A model generated the notes under the pieces. It was not told where the DNA came from and made no database searches. It worked only from the letters and a program-made list of their open reading frames with translations. This document shows positions 43,665-58,554 of a stretch of DNA of 64,000 nucleotides, piece by piece (the first letter of the stretch is position 1; every line of letters begins with the position of its first letter). Made by a program: the position numbers and the translations under genes. The stretch comes from Sympetrum striolatum (Eukaryota; Arthropoda; Insecta; Odonata; Libellulidae): the NCBI GenBank assembly GCA_947579665.1, contig OX388351.1, positions 4,382,592 to 4,446,591 on the forward strand. The letters are read 5' to 3'.

Positions 43665-45106
43665 ATGATCGAAAAAATGAACAAGGACGGTACTTTCTCT
43701 GAAAATTCAATTTTGTTCCTCTATTTTGCCTTTATTACCGACATTTTATCAAGATATGATCGAAAAAAGCATCGAGAACTAATAATTTTATCGAATTTTA
43801 TATTTATTCCTCTTAAAACCTTTATTTCCGACATTTTATTGAGATATGATCGAAAAAAGCAACGAGATCGGATAATTTTATCGAGATTTCAAATTTTTTC
43901 GTTTTTTGCCTTAAATTCTGACTTTTTAATTAGATATGATCAGAAAAAGCAACGAGAACGAATAATTTTAGCAAAAATTCAATTTTTTTCCACATTTTAG
44001 CCTTATTTTTCGTTATTTTATTGAGTTATGATCGAAAAAATCAACGAGAACGGATAATTTTAGCGAAATTTCAATTTTATTCCTCTTTTTTGCCTTTATT
44101 TCTGACATTTTATCAAGATATGATCGAAAAAAGCATCGAGAACTGATAATTTTATCAAAATTTATATTTTTTCCTCTTTTTTTTCTTTATTTCCGACATT
44201 TCATTGAGATATGATCGAAGAATTATACGAAAACGGATAGGTTAAGCGAAATTTTATTTTTTTTCCTCTTTTTTGCCTTAATTTTAGTCATTTTATTGAG
44301 ATATATGATCGAAAAAATAAACAAAAACGGATAATTTTAGTGAAATTTAATTGTTTTTCCTCAACTATGCATTAATTTTCGTCATTTTATTGAGATATAA
44401 TCGAAAAAGGAATGATTTTAAATAATTTTAGCGAATTTTCAATTTTTTTTCAATTTAGCCTTAATTTTCGACATTTTATTGAGATATGATCCAAAAAAGA
44501 AACGAAAAAGGATATTTTAATGAAATTTCAATTTGTTTTCGTTATTTTGCATAATTTCTTTTGAGATATGATCGAAAAAAGCAACGAAAACGGATTATTT
44601 TAGCGATATTTAATTTTTTTTCCTCTTTTTTGCCTTTATTTCCGGCATTTTACTGAGATATGATCGAAAAAATCAACGAGAACGGATAATTTTCATCGAA
44701 CTTTCAATTATTTCCTCTTTTTTGCCTTTATTTCTGACATTTTATATGGATATGATCGAAATAATCAACAATAACGGATAATTTTAGCGAAATATCAACT
44801 TTTTTCCTCTATTTTGTCTTAATTTTCATCATTTTATCGTGATGTGATCGAAAAAAACAAAGAAAACGGATAATTTTGGCGAAACTTAAATTTTTTCATT
44901 TATTTGCCTTAATTTTATTGAGATATAATCGAAAACTGAATAATAATACATAATTTTAGCGAAATTTCAATTTTTTTTTCTATTTAGCCTTAATTTTCCA
45001 CATTTTTATGAGATATGATCGAAAAAAGCAACGGAAACGGATAATTTTAGCAAATATTCTATTTTTTTCCACATTTTAGTCTAATTTTTCGTAATTTTAT
45101 TGAGAT
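43665..45106. repeat. 1442-bp higher-order repeat unit
   Basis: The variant monomer string beginning 'gaaaaaatgaacaaggacgg' restarts 1442 bp later at 45107 and stays near-identical for at least 350 bp. Confidence 0.75.
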
Positions 45107-48100
45107 ATGATCGAAAAAATGAACAAGGACGGTACTTTCTCCGAAAATTCAATTTTGTTCCTCTATTTTGCCTTTATTACCGACATTTTATCAAGATATG
45201 ATCGAAAAAAGCATCGAGAACTAATAATTTTATCGAATTTTATATTTATTCCTCTTAAAACCTTTATTTCCGACATTTTATTGAGATATGATCGAAAAAA
45301 GCAACGAGATCGGATAATTTTATCGAGATTTCAAATTTTTTCATTTTTTGCCTTAAATTCTGACTTTTTAATTAGATATGATCAGAAAAAGCAACGAGAA
45401 CGAATAATTTTAGCAAAAATTCAATTTTTTTCCACATTTTAGCCTTATTTTTCGTTATTTTATTGAGTTATGATCGAAAAAATCAACGAGAACGGATAAT
45501 TTTAGGGAAATTTCAATTTTTTACCACATTTTAGCCATATTTTTCGATATTTTATTGAGATATGATCGAAAAATCGAACGTGAACGGATAGTTTTAGCGA
45601 AATTTCAATTTTTTTCCTCTTTTTTGCCTTTATTTCTGACATTTTATCAAGATATGATCGAAAAACGCATCGAGAACTGATAATTTCATCAAAATTTTTA
45701 TTTTTCCTCTTTTTATCCTTTATTTCCGACATTTCATTGAGATATGATCGAAAAATATACGAAAACGGATAGGTTAAGCGAAATTTTATCTTTTTTCCTC
45801 TTTTTTGCCTTAATTTTTGTCATTTTATTGAGATATATGATCGAAAAAATAAACGAAAACGGATAATTTTAGTGAAATTTAATTGTTTTTCCTCAAGTAT
45901 GCATTAATTTTCGTCATTTTATTGAGATATGATCGAAAAAAGAAACGAAAAAGGTTATTTTAATGAAATTTCAATTTGTTTTCGTTATTTTGCATAAATT
46001 CTATTGAGATATGATCGAAAAAAGCAACGACACGGATTATTTTAGCGATATTTAAATTTTTTTCCTCTTTTTTGCCTTTATTTCCGGCATTTTACTGAGA
46101 TATGATCGAAAAAATCAACGAGAACGGATAATTATATCGAAATTTCAATTATTTCCTCTTTTTTGCCTTTATTTCTGAGATTTCATTGAGATATGATCGA
46201 AAAAAGCAACGAGAACGGATAATTTTAGGGAAATTTCAATTTTTTACCACATTTTAGCCATATTTTTCGATATTTTATTGAGATATGATCGAAAATTCCA
46301 ACGGGAACGGATAGTTTTAGTGATATTTCAATTTTGTTCCTCTTTTTTGCCTTTATTTCCGACATTTTATCAAGATATGATCGAAAAAAGCATCGAGAAC
46401 TAATAATTTTATCGAATTTTATATTTTTTTCCTCTTATTACCTTTATTTCCGACATTTTATTGTGATATGATCAACAAAAGCAACGAGATCGGATAATTT
46501 TATCGAAATTTCAATTTTATTCATCTTCCTTGCCTTTATTTCCGACATTTTATCGAGATATGATTATAAAAAAAGCAACGAATATGGTAAATATTAGCGA
46601 AATTTCAATTTTTTTGGTCTTTTCTCCTTGATTTCGAGAAAAACTTCGAAAATGGATAATTTTATCGAAATTTCCATTTTTTTCATATTTTAGCCTTAAT
46701 TTTCGTTATTTTATTGAGATATGATCGAAAAAATAAACGAGAACGGATAATTTTAGGGAAGTTTCAATTTTTTCCCTCATTGTAGCCTTATTTTTCGTTA
46801 TTTTTTGAGATATGATCGAAAAAATCTTCCAAAACGGATAATATTTGCAAAATTTCAATTTTTTCCTCTATTTTGTATTAATTTCCGACATTTTATCAAG
46901 AAGTGATTGAGAAAAACTACGAGAACGGATACTTTTATCGAGATTTCAAATTTTTTCGTTTTTTGCCTTTAATTCTGACTTTTTAATTAGATATGATCAG
47001 AAACAGCAACGAGAACAAATAATTTTAGCGAAAATTCAAATTTTTTCAACATTTTAGCCTTATATTTCGTTATTTTATTGAGTTATGATCGAAAAAATCA
47101 ACGAGAACGGATAATTCTAGGGAAATTTCAATTTTTTACCACATTTTAGCCATATTTTTCGATATTTTATTGAGATATGATCGATAAATCGAACGAGAAC
47201 TGATAGTTTTAGCGAAATTTCAATTTTTTTCCTCTTTTTTGCCTTTATTTCTGACATTTTATCAAGATATGATCGAAAAAAGCATCGAGAACTGATAATT
47301 TTATCAATATTTATATTTTTTCCTCTTTTTATCCTTTATTTCCGACATTTCATTGAGATATGATCGAAGAAATATACGAAAACGGATAGGTTAAGCGAAA
47401 TTTTATTTTTTTCCTCTTTTTTGCCTTAATTTTTGTTATTTTATTGAGATATATGATCGAAAAAATAAACGAAAACCGATAATTTTAGTGAAATTTAATT
47501 GTTTTTCCTCAACTATGCATTAATTTTCGTCATTTTATTGAGATATAATCGAAAAAGGAATGATTTTAAATAATTTTAGCGAAATTTCAATTTTATTTTC
47601 AATTTAGCCTTAATTTTCGACATTTTATTGAGATATGATCGAAAAAGGAAACGAAAAAGGATATTTTAATGAAATTTCAATTTGTTTTCGTTATTTTGCA
47701 TAAGTTTTATTGAGATATGAACGAAAAAAGCAACGAAAACGGATTATTTTAGCGATATTTAAATTTTTTTCCTCTATTTTGCCTTTATTTCCGGCATTTT
47801 ACTGAGATATGATCGAAAAAATCGACGAGAACGGATAATTTTATGGAAATTTCAATTTTTTACCACATTTTAGCCATATTTTTCGATATTTTATTGAGAT
47901 ATGATCGATAAATCGAACGAGAACTGATAGTTTTAGCGAAATTTCAATTTTTTTCCTCTTTTTGGCCTTTATTTCTGACATTTTATCAAGATATGATCGA
48001 AAAAAGCATCGAGAACTGATAATTTTATCAAAATTTATATTTTTTCCTCTTTTTATCCTTTATTTCCGACATTTCATTGAGATATGATCGAAGAAATATA

Positions 48101-51100
48101 CGAAAACGAATAGGTTAAGCGAAATCTTATTTTATCCTCTTTTTTGCCTTAATTTTTGTCATTTTATTGAGATATATGATCGAAAAAATAAACGAAAACG
48201 GATAATTTTATTGAAATTTAATTGTTATTCCTCAACTATGCATTAATTTTCGTCATTTTATTGAGATATAATCGAAAAAGGAATGATTTTAAATAATTTT
48301 AGCGAAATTTCAATTTTTTTTTTTCAATTTAGCCTTATTTTTCGACATTTTATTGAGATATGATCGAAAAAAGAAACGAAAAAGGATATTTTAATGAAAT
48401 TTCAATTTGTTTTCGTTATTTTGCATAAATTTTATTGAGATATGATCGAAAAAAGCAACGAAAACGGATTATTTTAGCAAAATTTCATTTTTTTTCCTCT
48501 ATTTTGCCTTTAATACCAACATTTTATCAAGATATGATCGAAAAAACCAACTAAAACGGAAAATTATCACAAAAAATTCATTTTTTACCATATTCTAGCC
48601 ATATTTTTCGATATTTTATTGAGATATAATCGAATAATCCAACGAGAACGGATAGTTTTAATGATATTTCAATTTTGTTCCTCTTTTTTGCCTTCATTTC
48701 CGATATTTTATCAAGATATGATCGAAAAAAGCATCGAGATCGGATAATTTTATCGAAATTTCAATTTTATTCATCTTCCTTGCCTTAATTTCCGACATAT
48801 AATCGAGATATGATTATAAAAAAAGCAACGAATATGGATAATTTTATCGAAATTTCCATTTTTTTCCAGATTTTAGCCTTAATTTTCGATATTTTATTGA
48901 GATATGATCCAAAAAAGAAACGAAAAAGGATATTTTAATGAAATTTCAATTTGTTTTCGTTATTTTGCATAAATTCTATTGAGATATGATCGAAAAAAGG
49001 AACGAAAACGGATTATTTTAGCGATATTTAAATTTTTTTCCTCTTTTTTGCCTTTATTTCCGGCATTTTACTGAGATATGATCGAAAAAATCAACGAGAA
49101 CGGATAATTTTATCGAAATTTCAATTATTTCCTCTTTTTTGCCTTTATTTCTGACATTTTATATGGATATGATCGAAATAATCAACAATAACGGATAATT
49201 TTAGCGAAATATCAACTTTTTTCCTCTATTTTGTCTTAATTTTCATCATTTTATCGTGATGTGATCGAAAAAAACAAAGAAAACGGACAATTTTGGCGAA
49301 ACTTAAATTTTTTCATTTATTTGCCTTAATTTTATTGAGATATAATCGAAAACTGAATAATAATACATAATTTTAGCGAAATTTCATTTTTTTTTCTATT
49401 TAGCCTTAATTTTCCACATTTTTATGAGATATGATCGAAAAAAGCAACGGAAACGGATAATTTTAGCAAATATTCTATTTTTTCCACATTTTAGTCTAAT
49501 GTTTCGTAATTTTATTGAGATATGATCGAAAAAATGAACAAGGACGGTACTTTCTCCGAAAATTCAATTTTGTTCCTCTATTTTGCCTTTATTACCGACA
49601 TTTTATCAAGATATGATCGAAAAAAGCATCGAGAACTAATAATTTTATCGAATTTTATATTTATTCCTCTTAAAACCTTTATTTCCGACATTTTATTGAG
49701 ATATGATCGAAAAAAGCAACGAGATCGGATAATTTTATCGAGATTTCAAATTTTTTCGTTTTTTGCCTTAAATTCTGACTTTTTAATTAGATATGATCAG
49801 AAAAAGCAACGAGAACGAATAATTTTAGCAAAAATTCAATTTTTTTCCACATTTTAGCCTTATTTTTCGTTATTTTATTGAGTTATGATCGAAAAAATCA
49901 ACGAGAACGGATAATTTTAGGGAAATTTCAATTTTTTACCACATTTTAGCCATATTTTTCGATATTTTATTGAGATATGATCGAAAAATCGAACGAGAAC
50001 GGATAGTTTTAGCGAAATTTCAATTTTTTTCCTCTTTTTTGCCTTTATTTCTGACATTTTATCAAGATATGATCGAAAAACGCATCGAGAACTGATAATT
50101 TCATCAAAATTTTTATTTTTCCTCTTTTTATCCTTTATTTCCGACATTTCATTGAGATATGATCGAAAAATATACGAAAACGGATAAGTTAAGCGAAATT
50201 TTATCTTTTTTCCTCTTTTTTGCCTTAATTTTTGTCATTTTATTGAGATATATGATCGAAAAAATAAACGAAAACGGATAATTTTAGTGAAATTTAATTG
50301 TTTTTCCTCAAGTATGCATTAATTTTCGTCATTTTATTGAGATATGATCGAAAAAAGAAACGAAAAAGGTTATTTTAATGAAATTTCAATTTGTTTTCGT
50401 TATTTTGCATAAATTCTATTGAGATATGATCGAAAAAAGCAACGACACGGATTATTTTAGCGATATTTAAATTTTTTTCCTCTTTTTTGCCTTTATTTCC
50501 GGCATTTTACTGAGATATGATCGAAAAAATCAACGAGAACGGATAATTATATCGAAATTTCAATTATTTCCTCTTTTTTGCCTTTATTTCTGAGATTTCA
50601 TTGAGATATGATCGAAAAAAGCAACGAGAACGGATAATTTTAGGGAAATTTCAATTTTTTACCACATTTTAGCCATATTTTTCGATATTTTATTGAGATA
50701 TGATCGAACAATCCAACGGGAACGGATAGTTTTAGTGATATTTCAATTTTGTTCCTCTTTTTTGCCTTTATTTCCGACATTTTATCAAGATATGATCGAA
50801 AAAAGCATCGAGAACTAATAATTTTATCGAATTTTATATTTTTTTCCTCTTATTACCTTTATTTCCGACATTTTATTGTGATATGATCAACAAAAGCAAC
50901 GAGATCGGATAATTTTATCGAAATTTCAATTTTATTCATCTTCCTTGCCTTTATTTCCGACATTTTATCGAGATATGATTATAAAAAAAGCAACGAATAT
51001 GGTAAATATTAGCGAAATTTCAATTTTTTTGGTCTTTTCTCCCCCTGATTTCGAGAAAAACTTCGAAAATGGATAATTTTATCGAAATTTCCATTTTTTT

Positions 51101-53941
51101 CATATTTTAGCCTTAATTTTCGTTATTTTATTGAGATATGATCGAAAAAATAAACGAGAACGGATAATTTTAGGGAAGTTTCAATTTTTTCCCTCATTGT
51201 AGCCTTATTTTTCGTTATTTTTTGAGATATGATCGAAAAAATCTTCCAAAACGGATAATATTTGCAAAATTTCAATTTTTTCCTCTATTTTGTATTAATT
51301 TCCGACATTTTATCAAGAAGTGATTGAGAAAACTACGAGAACGGATAATTTTATCGAGATTTCAAATTTTTTCGTTTTTTGCCTTTAATTCTGACTTTTT
51401 AATTAGATATGATCAGAAACAGCAACGAGAACAAATAATTTTAGCGAAAATTCAATTTTTTTCAACATTTTAGCCTTATATTTCGTTATTTTATTGAGTT
51501 ATGATCGAAAAAATCAACGAGAACGGATAGTTTTAGCGAAATTTCAATTTTTTTCCTCTTTTTTGCCTTTATTTCTGACATTTTATCAAGATATGATCGA
51601 AAAAAGCATCGAGAACTGATAATTTTATCAAAATTTATATTTTTTCCTCTTTTTATCCTTTATTTCCGACATTTCATTGAGATATGATCGAAGAAATATA
51701 CGAAAACGGATAGGTTAAGCGAAATTTTATTTTTTTTCCTCTTTTTTGCCTTAATTTTTGTTATTTTATTGAGATATATGATCGAAAAAATAAACGAAAA
51801 CCGATAATTTTAGTGAAATTTAATTGTTTTTCCTCAACTATGCATTAATTTTCGTCATTTTATTGAGATATAATCGAAAAAGGAATGATTTTAAATAATT
51901 TTAGCGAAATTTCAATTTTATTTTCAATTTAGCCTTAATTTTCGACATTTTATTGAGATATGATCGAAAAAGGAAACGAAAAAGGATATTTTAATGAAAT
52001 TTCAATTTGTTTTCGTTATTTTGCATAAGTTTTATTGAGATATGATCGAAAAAAGCAACGAAAACGGATTAATTTAGCGATATTTAAATTTTTTTCCTCT
52101 ATTTTGCCTTTATTTCCGGCATTTTACTGAGATATGATCGAAAAAATCGACGAGAACGGATAATTTTATGGAAATTTCAATTTTTTACCACATTTTAGCC
52201 ATATTTTTCGATATTTTATTGAGATATGATCGAAAAATCGAACGAGAACTGATAGTTTTAGCGAAATTTCAATTTTTTTCCTCTTTTTTGCCTTTATTTC
52301 TGACATTTTATCAAGATATGATCGAAAAAAGCATCGAGAACTGATAATTTTATCAAAATTTATATTTTTTCCTCTTTTTATCCTTTATTTCCGACATTTC
52401 ATTGAGATATGATCGAAGAAATATACGAAAACGAATAGGTTAAGCGAAATCTTATTTTTTTCCTCTTTTTTGCCTTAATTTTTGTCATTTTATTGAGATA
52501 TATGATCGAAAAAATAAACGAAAACGGATAATTTTATTGAAATTTAATTGTTATTCCTCAACTATGCATTAATTTTCGTCATTTTATTGAGATATAATCG
52601 AAAAAGGAATGATTTTAAATAATTTTAGCGAAATTTCAATTTTTTTTTTTTCAATTTAGCCTTATTTTTCGACATTTTATTGAGATATGATCGAAAAAAG
52701 AAACGAAAAAGGATATTTTAATGAAATTTCAATTTGTTTTCGTTATTTTGCATAAATTTTATTGAGATATGATCGAAAAAAGCAACGAAAACGGATTATT
52801 TTAGCAAAATTTCAATTTTTTTCCTCTATTTTGCCTTTATTACCAACATTTTATCAAGATATGATCGAAAAAACCAACTAAAACGGAAAATTATCACAAA
52901 AAATTCATTTTTTACCATATTCTAGCCATATTTTTCGATATTTTATTGAGATATGATCGAATAATCCAACGAGAACGGATAGTTTTAATGATATTTCAAT
53001 TTTGTTCCTCTTTTTTGCCTTCATTTCCGATATTTTATCAAGATATGATCGAAAAAAGCATCGAGATAGGATAATTTTATCGAAATTTCAATTTTATTCA
53101 TCTTCCTTGCCTTAATTTCCGACATATTATCGAGATATGATTATAAAAAAAGCAACGAATATGGATAATATTAGCAAAATTTCTTTTTTTTTGGTCTTTT
53201 TCGCCTTGATTTCATACATTTTATTGACATATGATCATGAAAAGCATCGAAAATGGATAATTTTATCGAAATTTCCATTTTTTTCCAGATTTTAGCCTTA
53301 ATTTTCGATATTTTATTGAGATATGATCCAAAAAAGAAACGAAAAAGGATATTTTAATGAAATTTCAATTTGTTTTCGTTATTTTGCATAAATTCTATTG
53401 AGATATGATCGAAAAAAGCAACGAAAACGGATTATTTTAGCGATATTTAAATTTTTTTCCTCTTTTTTGCCTTTATTTCCGGCATTTTACTGAGATATGA
53501 TCGAAAAAATCAACGAGAACGGATAATTTTATCGAAATTTCAATTATTTCCTCTTTTTTGCCTTTATTTCTGACATTTTATATGGATATGATCGAAATAA
53601 TGAACAATAACGGATAATTTTAGCGAAATATCAACTTTTTTCCTCTATTTTGTCTTAATTTTCATCATTTTATCGTGATGTGATCGAAAAAAACAAAGAA
53701 AACGGACAATTTTGGCGAAACTTAAATTTTTTCATTTATTTGCCTTAATTTTATTGAGATATAATCGAAAACTGAATAATAATACATAATTTTAGCGAAA
53801 TTTCAATTTTTTTTCTATTTAGCCTTAATTTTCCACATTTTTATGAGATATGATCGAAAAAAGCAACGGAAACGGATAATTTTAGCAAATATTCTATTTT
53901 TTTCCACATTTTAGTCTAATTTTTCGTAATTTTATTGAGAT
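45107..53941. repeat. Two copies of a 4.4-kb higher-order repeat
   Basis: 45107-49521 and 49522-53941 are paralogous along their length. Matched landmarks lie 4415-4420 bp apart at the ends (45107/49522/53942; 46631/51049) but about 4320 bp apart in the middle, because copies differ by whole monomers. For example, one monomer near 47131-47222 is absent near 51530, and one near 53165-53257 is absent near 48845. Confidence 0.85.
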
Positions 53942-56571
53942 ATGATCGAAAAAATGAACAAGGACGGTACTTTCTCCGAAAATTCAATTTTGTTCCTCTA
54001 TTTTGCCTTTATTACCGACATTTTATCAAGATATGATCGAAAAAAGCAACGAAAACGGATTATTTTAGCAAAATTTCAATTTTTTTCCTCTATTTTGCCT
54101 TTATTACCAACATTTTATCAAGATATGATCGAAAAAACCAACTAAAACGGAAAATTATCACAAAAAATTCATTTTTTACCATATTCTAGCCATATTTTTC
54201 GATATTTTATTGAGATATGATCGAATAATCCAACGAGAACGGATAGTTTTAATGATATTTCAATTTTGTTCCTCTTTTTTGCCTTCATTTCCGACATTTT
54301 ATCAAGATATGATCGAAAAAAGCATCGAGATCGGATAATTTTATCGAAATTTCAATTTTATTCATCTTCCTTGCCTTAATTTCCGTTATATTATCGAGAT
54401 ATGATTATAAAAAAAGCAACGAATATGGATAATATTAGCAAAATTTCTTTTTTTTTGGTCTTTTTCGCCTTGATTTCATACATTTTATTGACATATGATC
54501 ATGAAAAGCATCGAAAATGGATAATTTTATCGAAATTTCCATTTTTTTTCCAGATTTTAGCCTTAATTTTCGATATTTTATTGAGATATGATCCAAAAAA
54601 GAAACGAAAAAGGATATTTTAATGAAATTTCCATTTGTTTTCGTTATTTTGCATAAATTCTATTGAGATATGATCGAAAAAAGCAACGAAAACGGATTAT
54701 TTTAGCGATATTTAAATTTTTTTCCTCTTTTTTGCCTTTATTTCCGGCATTTTACTGAGATATGATCGAAAAAATCAACGAGAACGGATAATTTTATCGA
54801 AATTTCAATTATTTCCTCTTTTTTGCCTTTATTTCTGACATTTTATATGGATATGATCGAAATAATCAACAATAACGGATAATTTTAACGAAATATCAAC
54901 TTTTTTCCTCTATTTTGTCTTAATTTTCATCATTTTATCGTGATGTGATCGAAAAAAACAAAGAAAACGGACAATTTTGGCGAAACTTAAATTTTTTCAT
55001 TTATTTGCCTTAATTTTATTGAGATATAATCGAAAACTGAATAATAATACATAATTTTAGCGAAATTTCAATTTTTTTTCTATTTAGCCTTAATTTTCCA
55101 CATTTTTAAGAGATATGATCGAAAAAAGCAACGGAAACGGATAATTTTAGCAAATATTCTATTTTTTTCCACATTTTAGTCTAATTTTTCGTAATTTTAT
55201 TGAGATATGATCGAAAAAATGAACAAGGACGGTACTTTCTCCGAAAATTCAATTTTGTTCCTCTATTTTGCCTTTATTACCGACATTTTATCAAGATATG
55301 ATCGAAAAAAGCAACGAAAACGGATTATTTTAGCAAAATTTCAATTTTTTTCCTCTATTTTGCCTTTATTACCAACATTTTATCAAGATATGATCGAAAA
55401 AACCAACTAAAACGGAAAATTATCACAAAAAATTCATTTTTTACCATATTCTAGCCATATTTTTCGATATTTTATTGAGATATGATCGAATAATCCAACG
55501 AGAACGGATAGTTTTAATGATATTTCAATTTTGTTCCTCTTTTTTGCCTTCATTTCCGACATTTTATCAAGATATGATCGAAAAAAGCATCGAGATCGGA
55601 TAATTTTATCGAAATTTCAATTTTATTCATCTTCCTTGCCTTAATTTCCGTTATATTATCGAGATATGATTATAAAAAAAGCAACGAATATGGATAATAT
55701 TAGCAAAATTTCTTTTTTTTTGGTCTTTTTCGCCTTGATTTCATACATTTTATTGACATATGATCATGAAAAGCATCGAAAATGGATAATTTTATCGAAA
55801 TTTCCATTTTTTTTCCAGATTTTAGCCTTAATTTTCGATATTTTATTGAGATATGATCCAAAAAAGAAACGAAAAAGGATATTTTAATGAAATTTCCATT
55901 TGTTTTCGTTATTTTGCATAAATTCTATTGAGATATGATCGAAAAAAGCAACGAAAACGGATTATTTTAGCGATATTTAAATTTTTTTCCTCTTTTTTGC
56001 CTTTATTTCCGGCATTTTACTGAGATATGATCGAAAAAATCAACGAGAACGGATAATTTTATCGAAATTTCAATTATTTCCTCTTTTTTGCCTTTATTTC
56101 TGACATTTTATATGGATATGATCGAAATAATCAACAATAACGGATAATTTTAACGAAATATCAACTTTTTTCCTCTATTTTGTCTTAATTTTCATCATTT
56201 TATCGTGATGTGATCGAAAAAAACAAAGAAAACGGACAATTTTGGCGAAACTTAAATTTTTTCATTTATTTGCCTTAATTTTATTGAGATATAATCGAAA
56301 ACTGAATAATAATACATAATTTTAGCGAAATTTCAATTTTTTTTCTATTTAGCCTTAATTTTCCACATTTTTAAGAGATATGATCGAAAAAAGCAACGGA
56401 AACGGATAATTTTAGCAAATATTCTATTTTTTTCCACATTTTAGTCTAATTTTTCGTAATTTTATTGAGATATGATCGAAAAAATGAACAAGGACGGTAC
56501 TTTCTCCGAAAATTCAATTTTGTTCCTCTATTTTGCCTTTATTACCGACATTTTATCAAGATATGATCGAA
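52777..56571. repeat. Three tandem copies of a 1265-bp repeat
   Basis: Units 52777-54041, 54042-55306 and 55307-56571. Landmarks at 53942, 55207 and 56472 are exactly 1265 bp apart. Copies differ at only a handful of bases by eye, so the amplification is recent. Each unit starts at a satellite B core 'gatatgatcgaaaaaagc', the likely exchange point. Confidence 0.88.
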
Positions 56572-58092
56572 AAAAGCATCGAGAACTAATAATTTTATCG
56601 AATTTTATATTTATTCCTCTTAAAACCTTTATTTCCGACATTTTATTGAGATATGATCAAAAAAAGCAACGAGATCGGATAATTTTATCGAGATTTCAAA
56701 TTTTTTCGTTTTTTGCCTTTAATTCTGACTTTTTAATTAGATATGATCAGAAAAAGCAACGAGAACGAATAATTTTAGCAAAAATTCAATTTTTTTCAAC
56801 ATTTTAGCCTTATATTTCGTTATTTTATTGAGTTATGATCGAAAAAATCAACGAGAACGGATAATTCTAGGGAAATTTCAATTTTTTACCACATTTTAGC
56901 CATATTTTTCGATATTTTATTGAGATATGATCGATAAATCGAACGAGAACTGATAGTTTTAGCGAAATTTCAATTTTTTTCCTCTTTTTTGCCTTTATTT
57001 CTGACATTTTATCAAGATATGATCGAAAAAAGCATCGAGAACTGATAATTTTATCAAAATTTATATTTTTTCCTCTTTTTATCCTTTATTTCCGACATTT
57101 CATTGAGATATGATCGAAGAAATATACGAAAACGAATAGGTTAAGCGAAATCTTATTTTTTTCCTCTTTTTTGCCTTAATTTTTGTCATTTTATTGAGAT
57201 ATATGATCGAAAAAATAAACGAAAACGGATAATTTTATTGAAATTTAATTGTTATTCCTCAACTATTCATTAATTTTCGTCATTTTATTGAGATATAATC
57301 GAAAAAGGAATGATTTTAATTAATTTTAGCGAAATTTCAATTTTTTTTTTCAATTTAGCCTTATTTTTCGACATTTTATTGAGATATGATCGAAAAAAGA
57401 AACGAAAAAGGATATTTTAATGAAATTTCAATTTGTTTTCGTTATTTTGCATAAATTTTATTGAGATATGATCGAAAAAAGCAACGAAAACGGATTATTT
57501 TAGCAAAATTTCAATTTTTTTCCTCTATTTTGCCTTTATTACCAACATTTTATCAAGATATGATCGAAAAAACCAACGAAAACGGAAAATTATCACAAAA
57601 AATTCATTTTTTACCATATTCTAGCCATATTTTTTGATATTTTATTGAGATATGATCGAATAATCCAACGAGAACGGATAGTTCTAATGATATTTCAATT
57701 TTGTTCCTCTTTTTTGCCTTCATTTCCGACATTTTATCAAGATATGATCGAAAAAAGCATCGAGATCGGATAATTTTATCGAAATTTCAATTTTATTCAT
57801 CTTCCTTGCCTTAATTTCCGACATATTATCGAGATATGATTATAAAAAAAGCAACGAATATGGATAATATTAGCAAAATTTCTTTTTTTTGGTCTTTTTC
57901 GCCTTGATTTCATACATTTTATCGACATATGATCGGGAAAAGCATCGAAAATGGATAATTTTATCGAAATTTCCATTTTTTTCCAGATTTTAGCCTTAAT
58001 TTTCGATATTTTATTGAGATATGATCTTAGAATCCAAAGAGAATGGATGATTTTATCGATGTTTTAATTTTTTTCCTCTTTTTTGCGTTAAT

Positions 58093-58093
<1 letters not shown>

Positions 58094-58147
<54 letters not shown>

Positions 58148-58152
58148 TTCAT
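58094..58152. repeat. (ATTT)n tail of the non-LTR element
   Basis: About 14 tandem ATTT units. On the element's strand this is an (AAAT)n 3' tail, serving in place of poly(A). Confidence 0.9.
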
Positions 58153-58554
58153 TCAACGGGATGTACCCTTTTGTTACAAAAAATGTCACAGCACCAATAT
58201 CACATAGCAGAATTTAAAAGAATAAAATACAATAAAAAATAGGATTTCATAAGTATAAAATACCACAAATATGGAAATTAACATCACAAATTATTGGAAA
58301 TTAAGCATAAATATCACTATCATCATTATAAGTAATAAAATTTACGTATAAGATATTACAAGTAATAAACATTTACAGCATTTCTGAAGAGAATAGTTAT
58401 TAAAAGCTTTATGAAAAATAATAGGAACAGAATGCCAAATAAATTTTAACATATATGATAGGTATAAATTATAAAAAATACATATGCATGATACAATAAC
58501 ATATTTTACGTATTATTTACAGTAAATGATTTATAATTCTTTTTAAAATTATGT
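58153..58554 (-). other. 3' untranslated region of the non-LTR element
   Basis: About 400 bp of AT-rich non-coding sequence between the RT stop codon and the (AAAT)n tail. On the element's strand it ends '...ggtacatcccgttgaatg' before the tail. Confidence 0.75.

Larger units (their letters stand above)
42683..58096. repeat. Satellite B array, block 7, with higher-order repeats
   Basis: The longest uninterrupted satellite B array (15.4 kb), forward orientation. It is organised into higher-order repeats. The same 111-codon stop-free stretch ('MIEKMNKDGTFSENS...') recurs at 43665, 45107, 49522 and 56472, and truncated at 53942 and 55207. These frames mark repeat copies and are not genes. No other element interrupts the array until 58097. 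Confidence 0.92.

Noticed and set aside
43665..44000. A 111-codon frame repeated at 43665, 45107, 49522 and 56472 (and truncated at 53942, 55207), looking like a conserved gene family.
   Set aside because: It is satellite B read in one frame. Many monomers are about 93 bp (31 codons), so stop-free frames arise. The conservation comes from copying of higher-order repeats, the protein is itself a 31-residue repeat, and no protein family is recognised.
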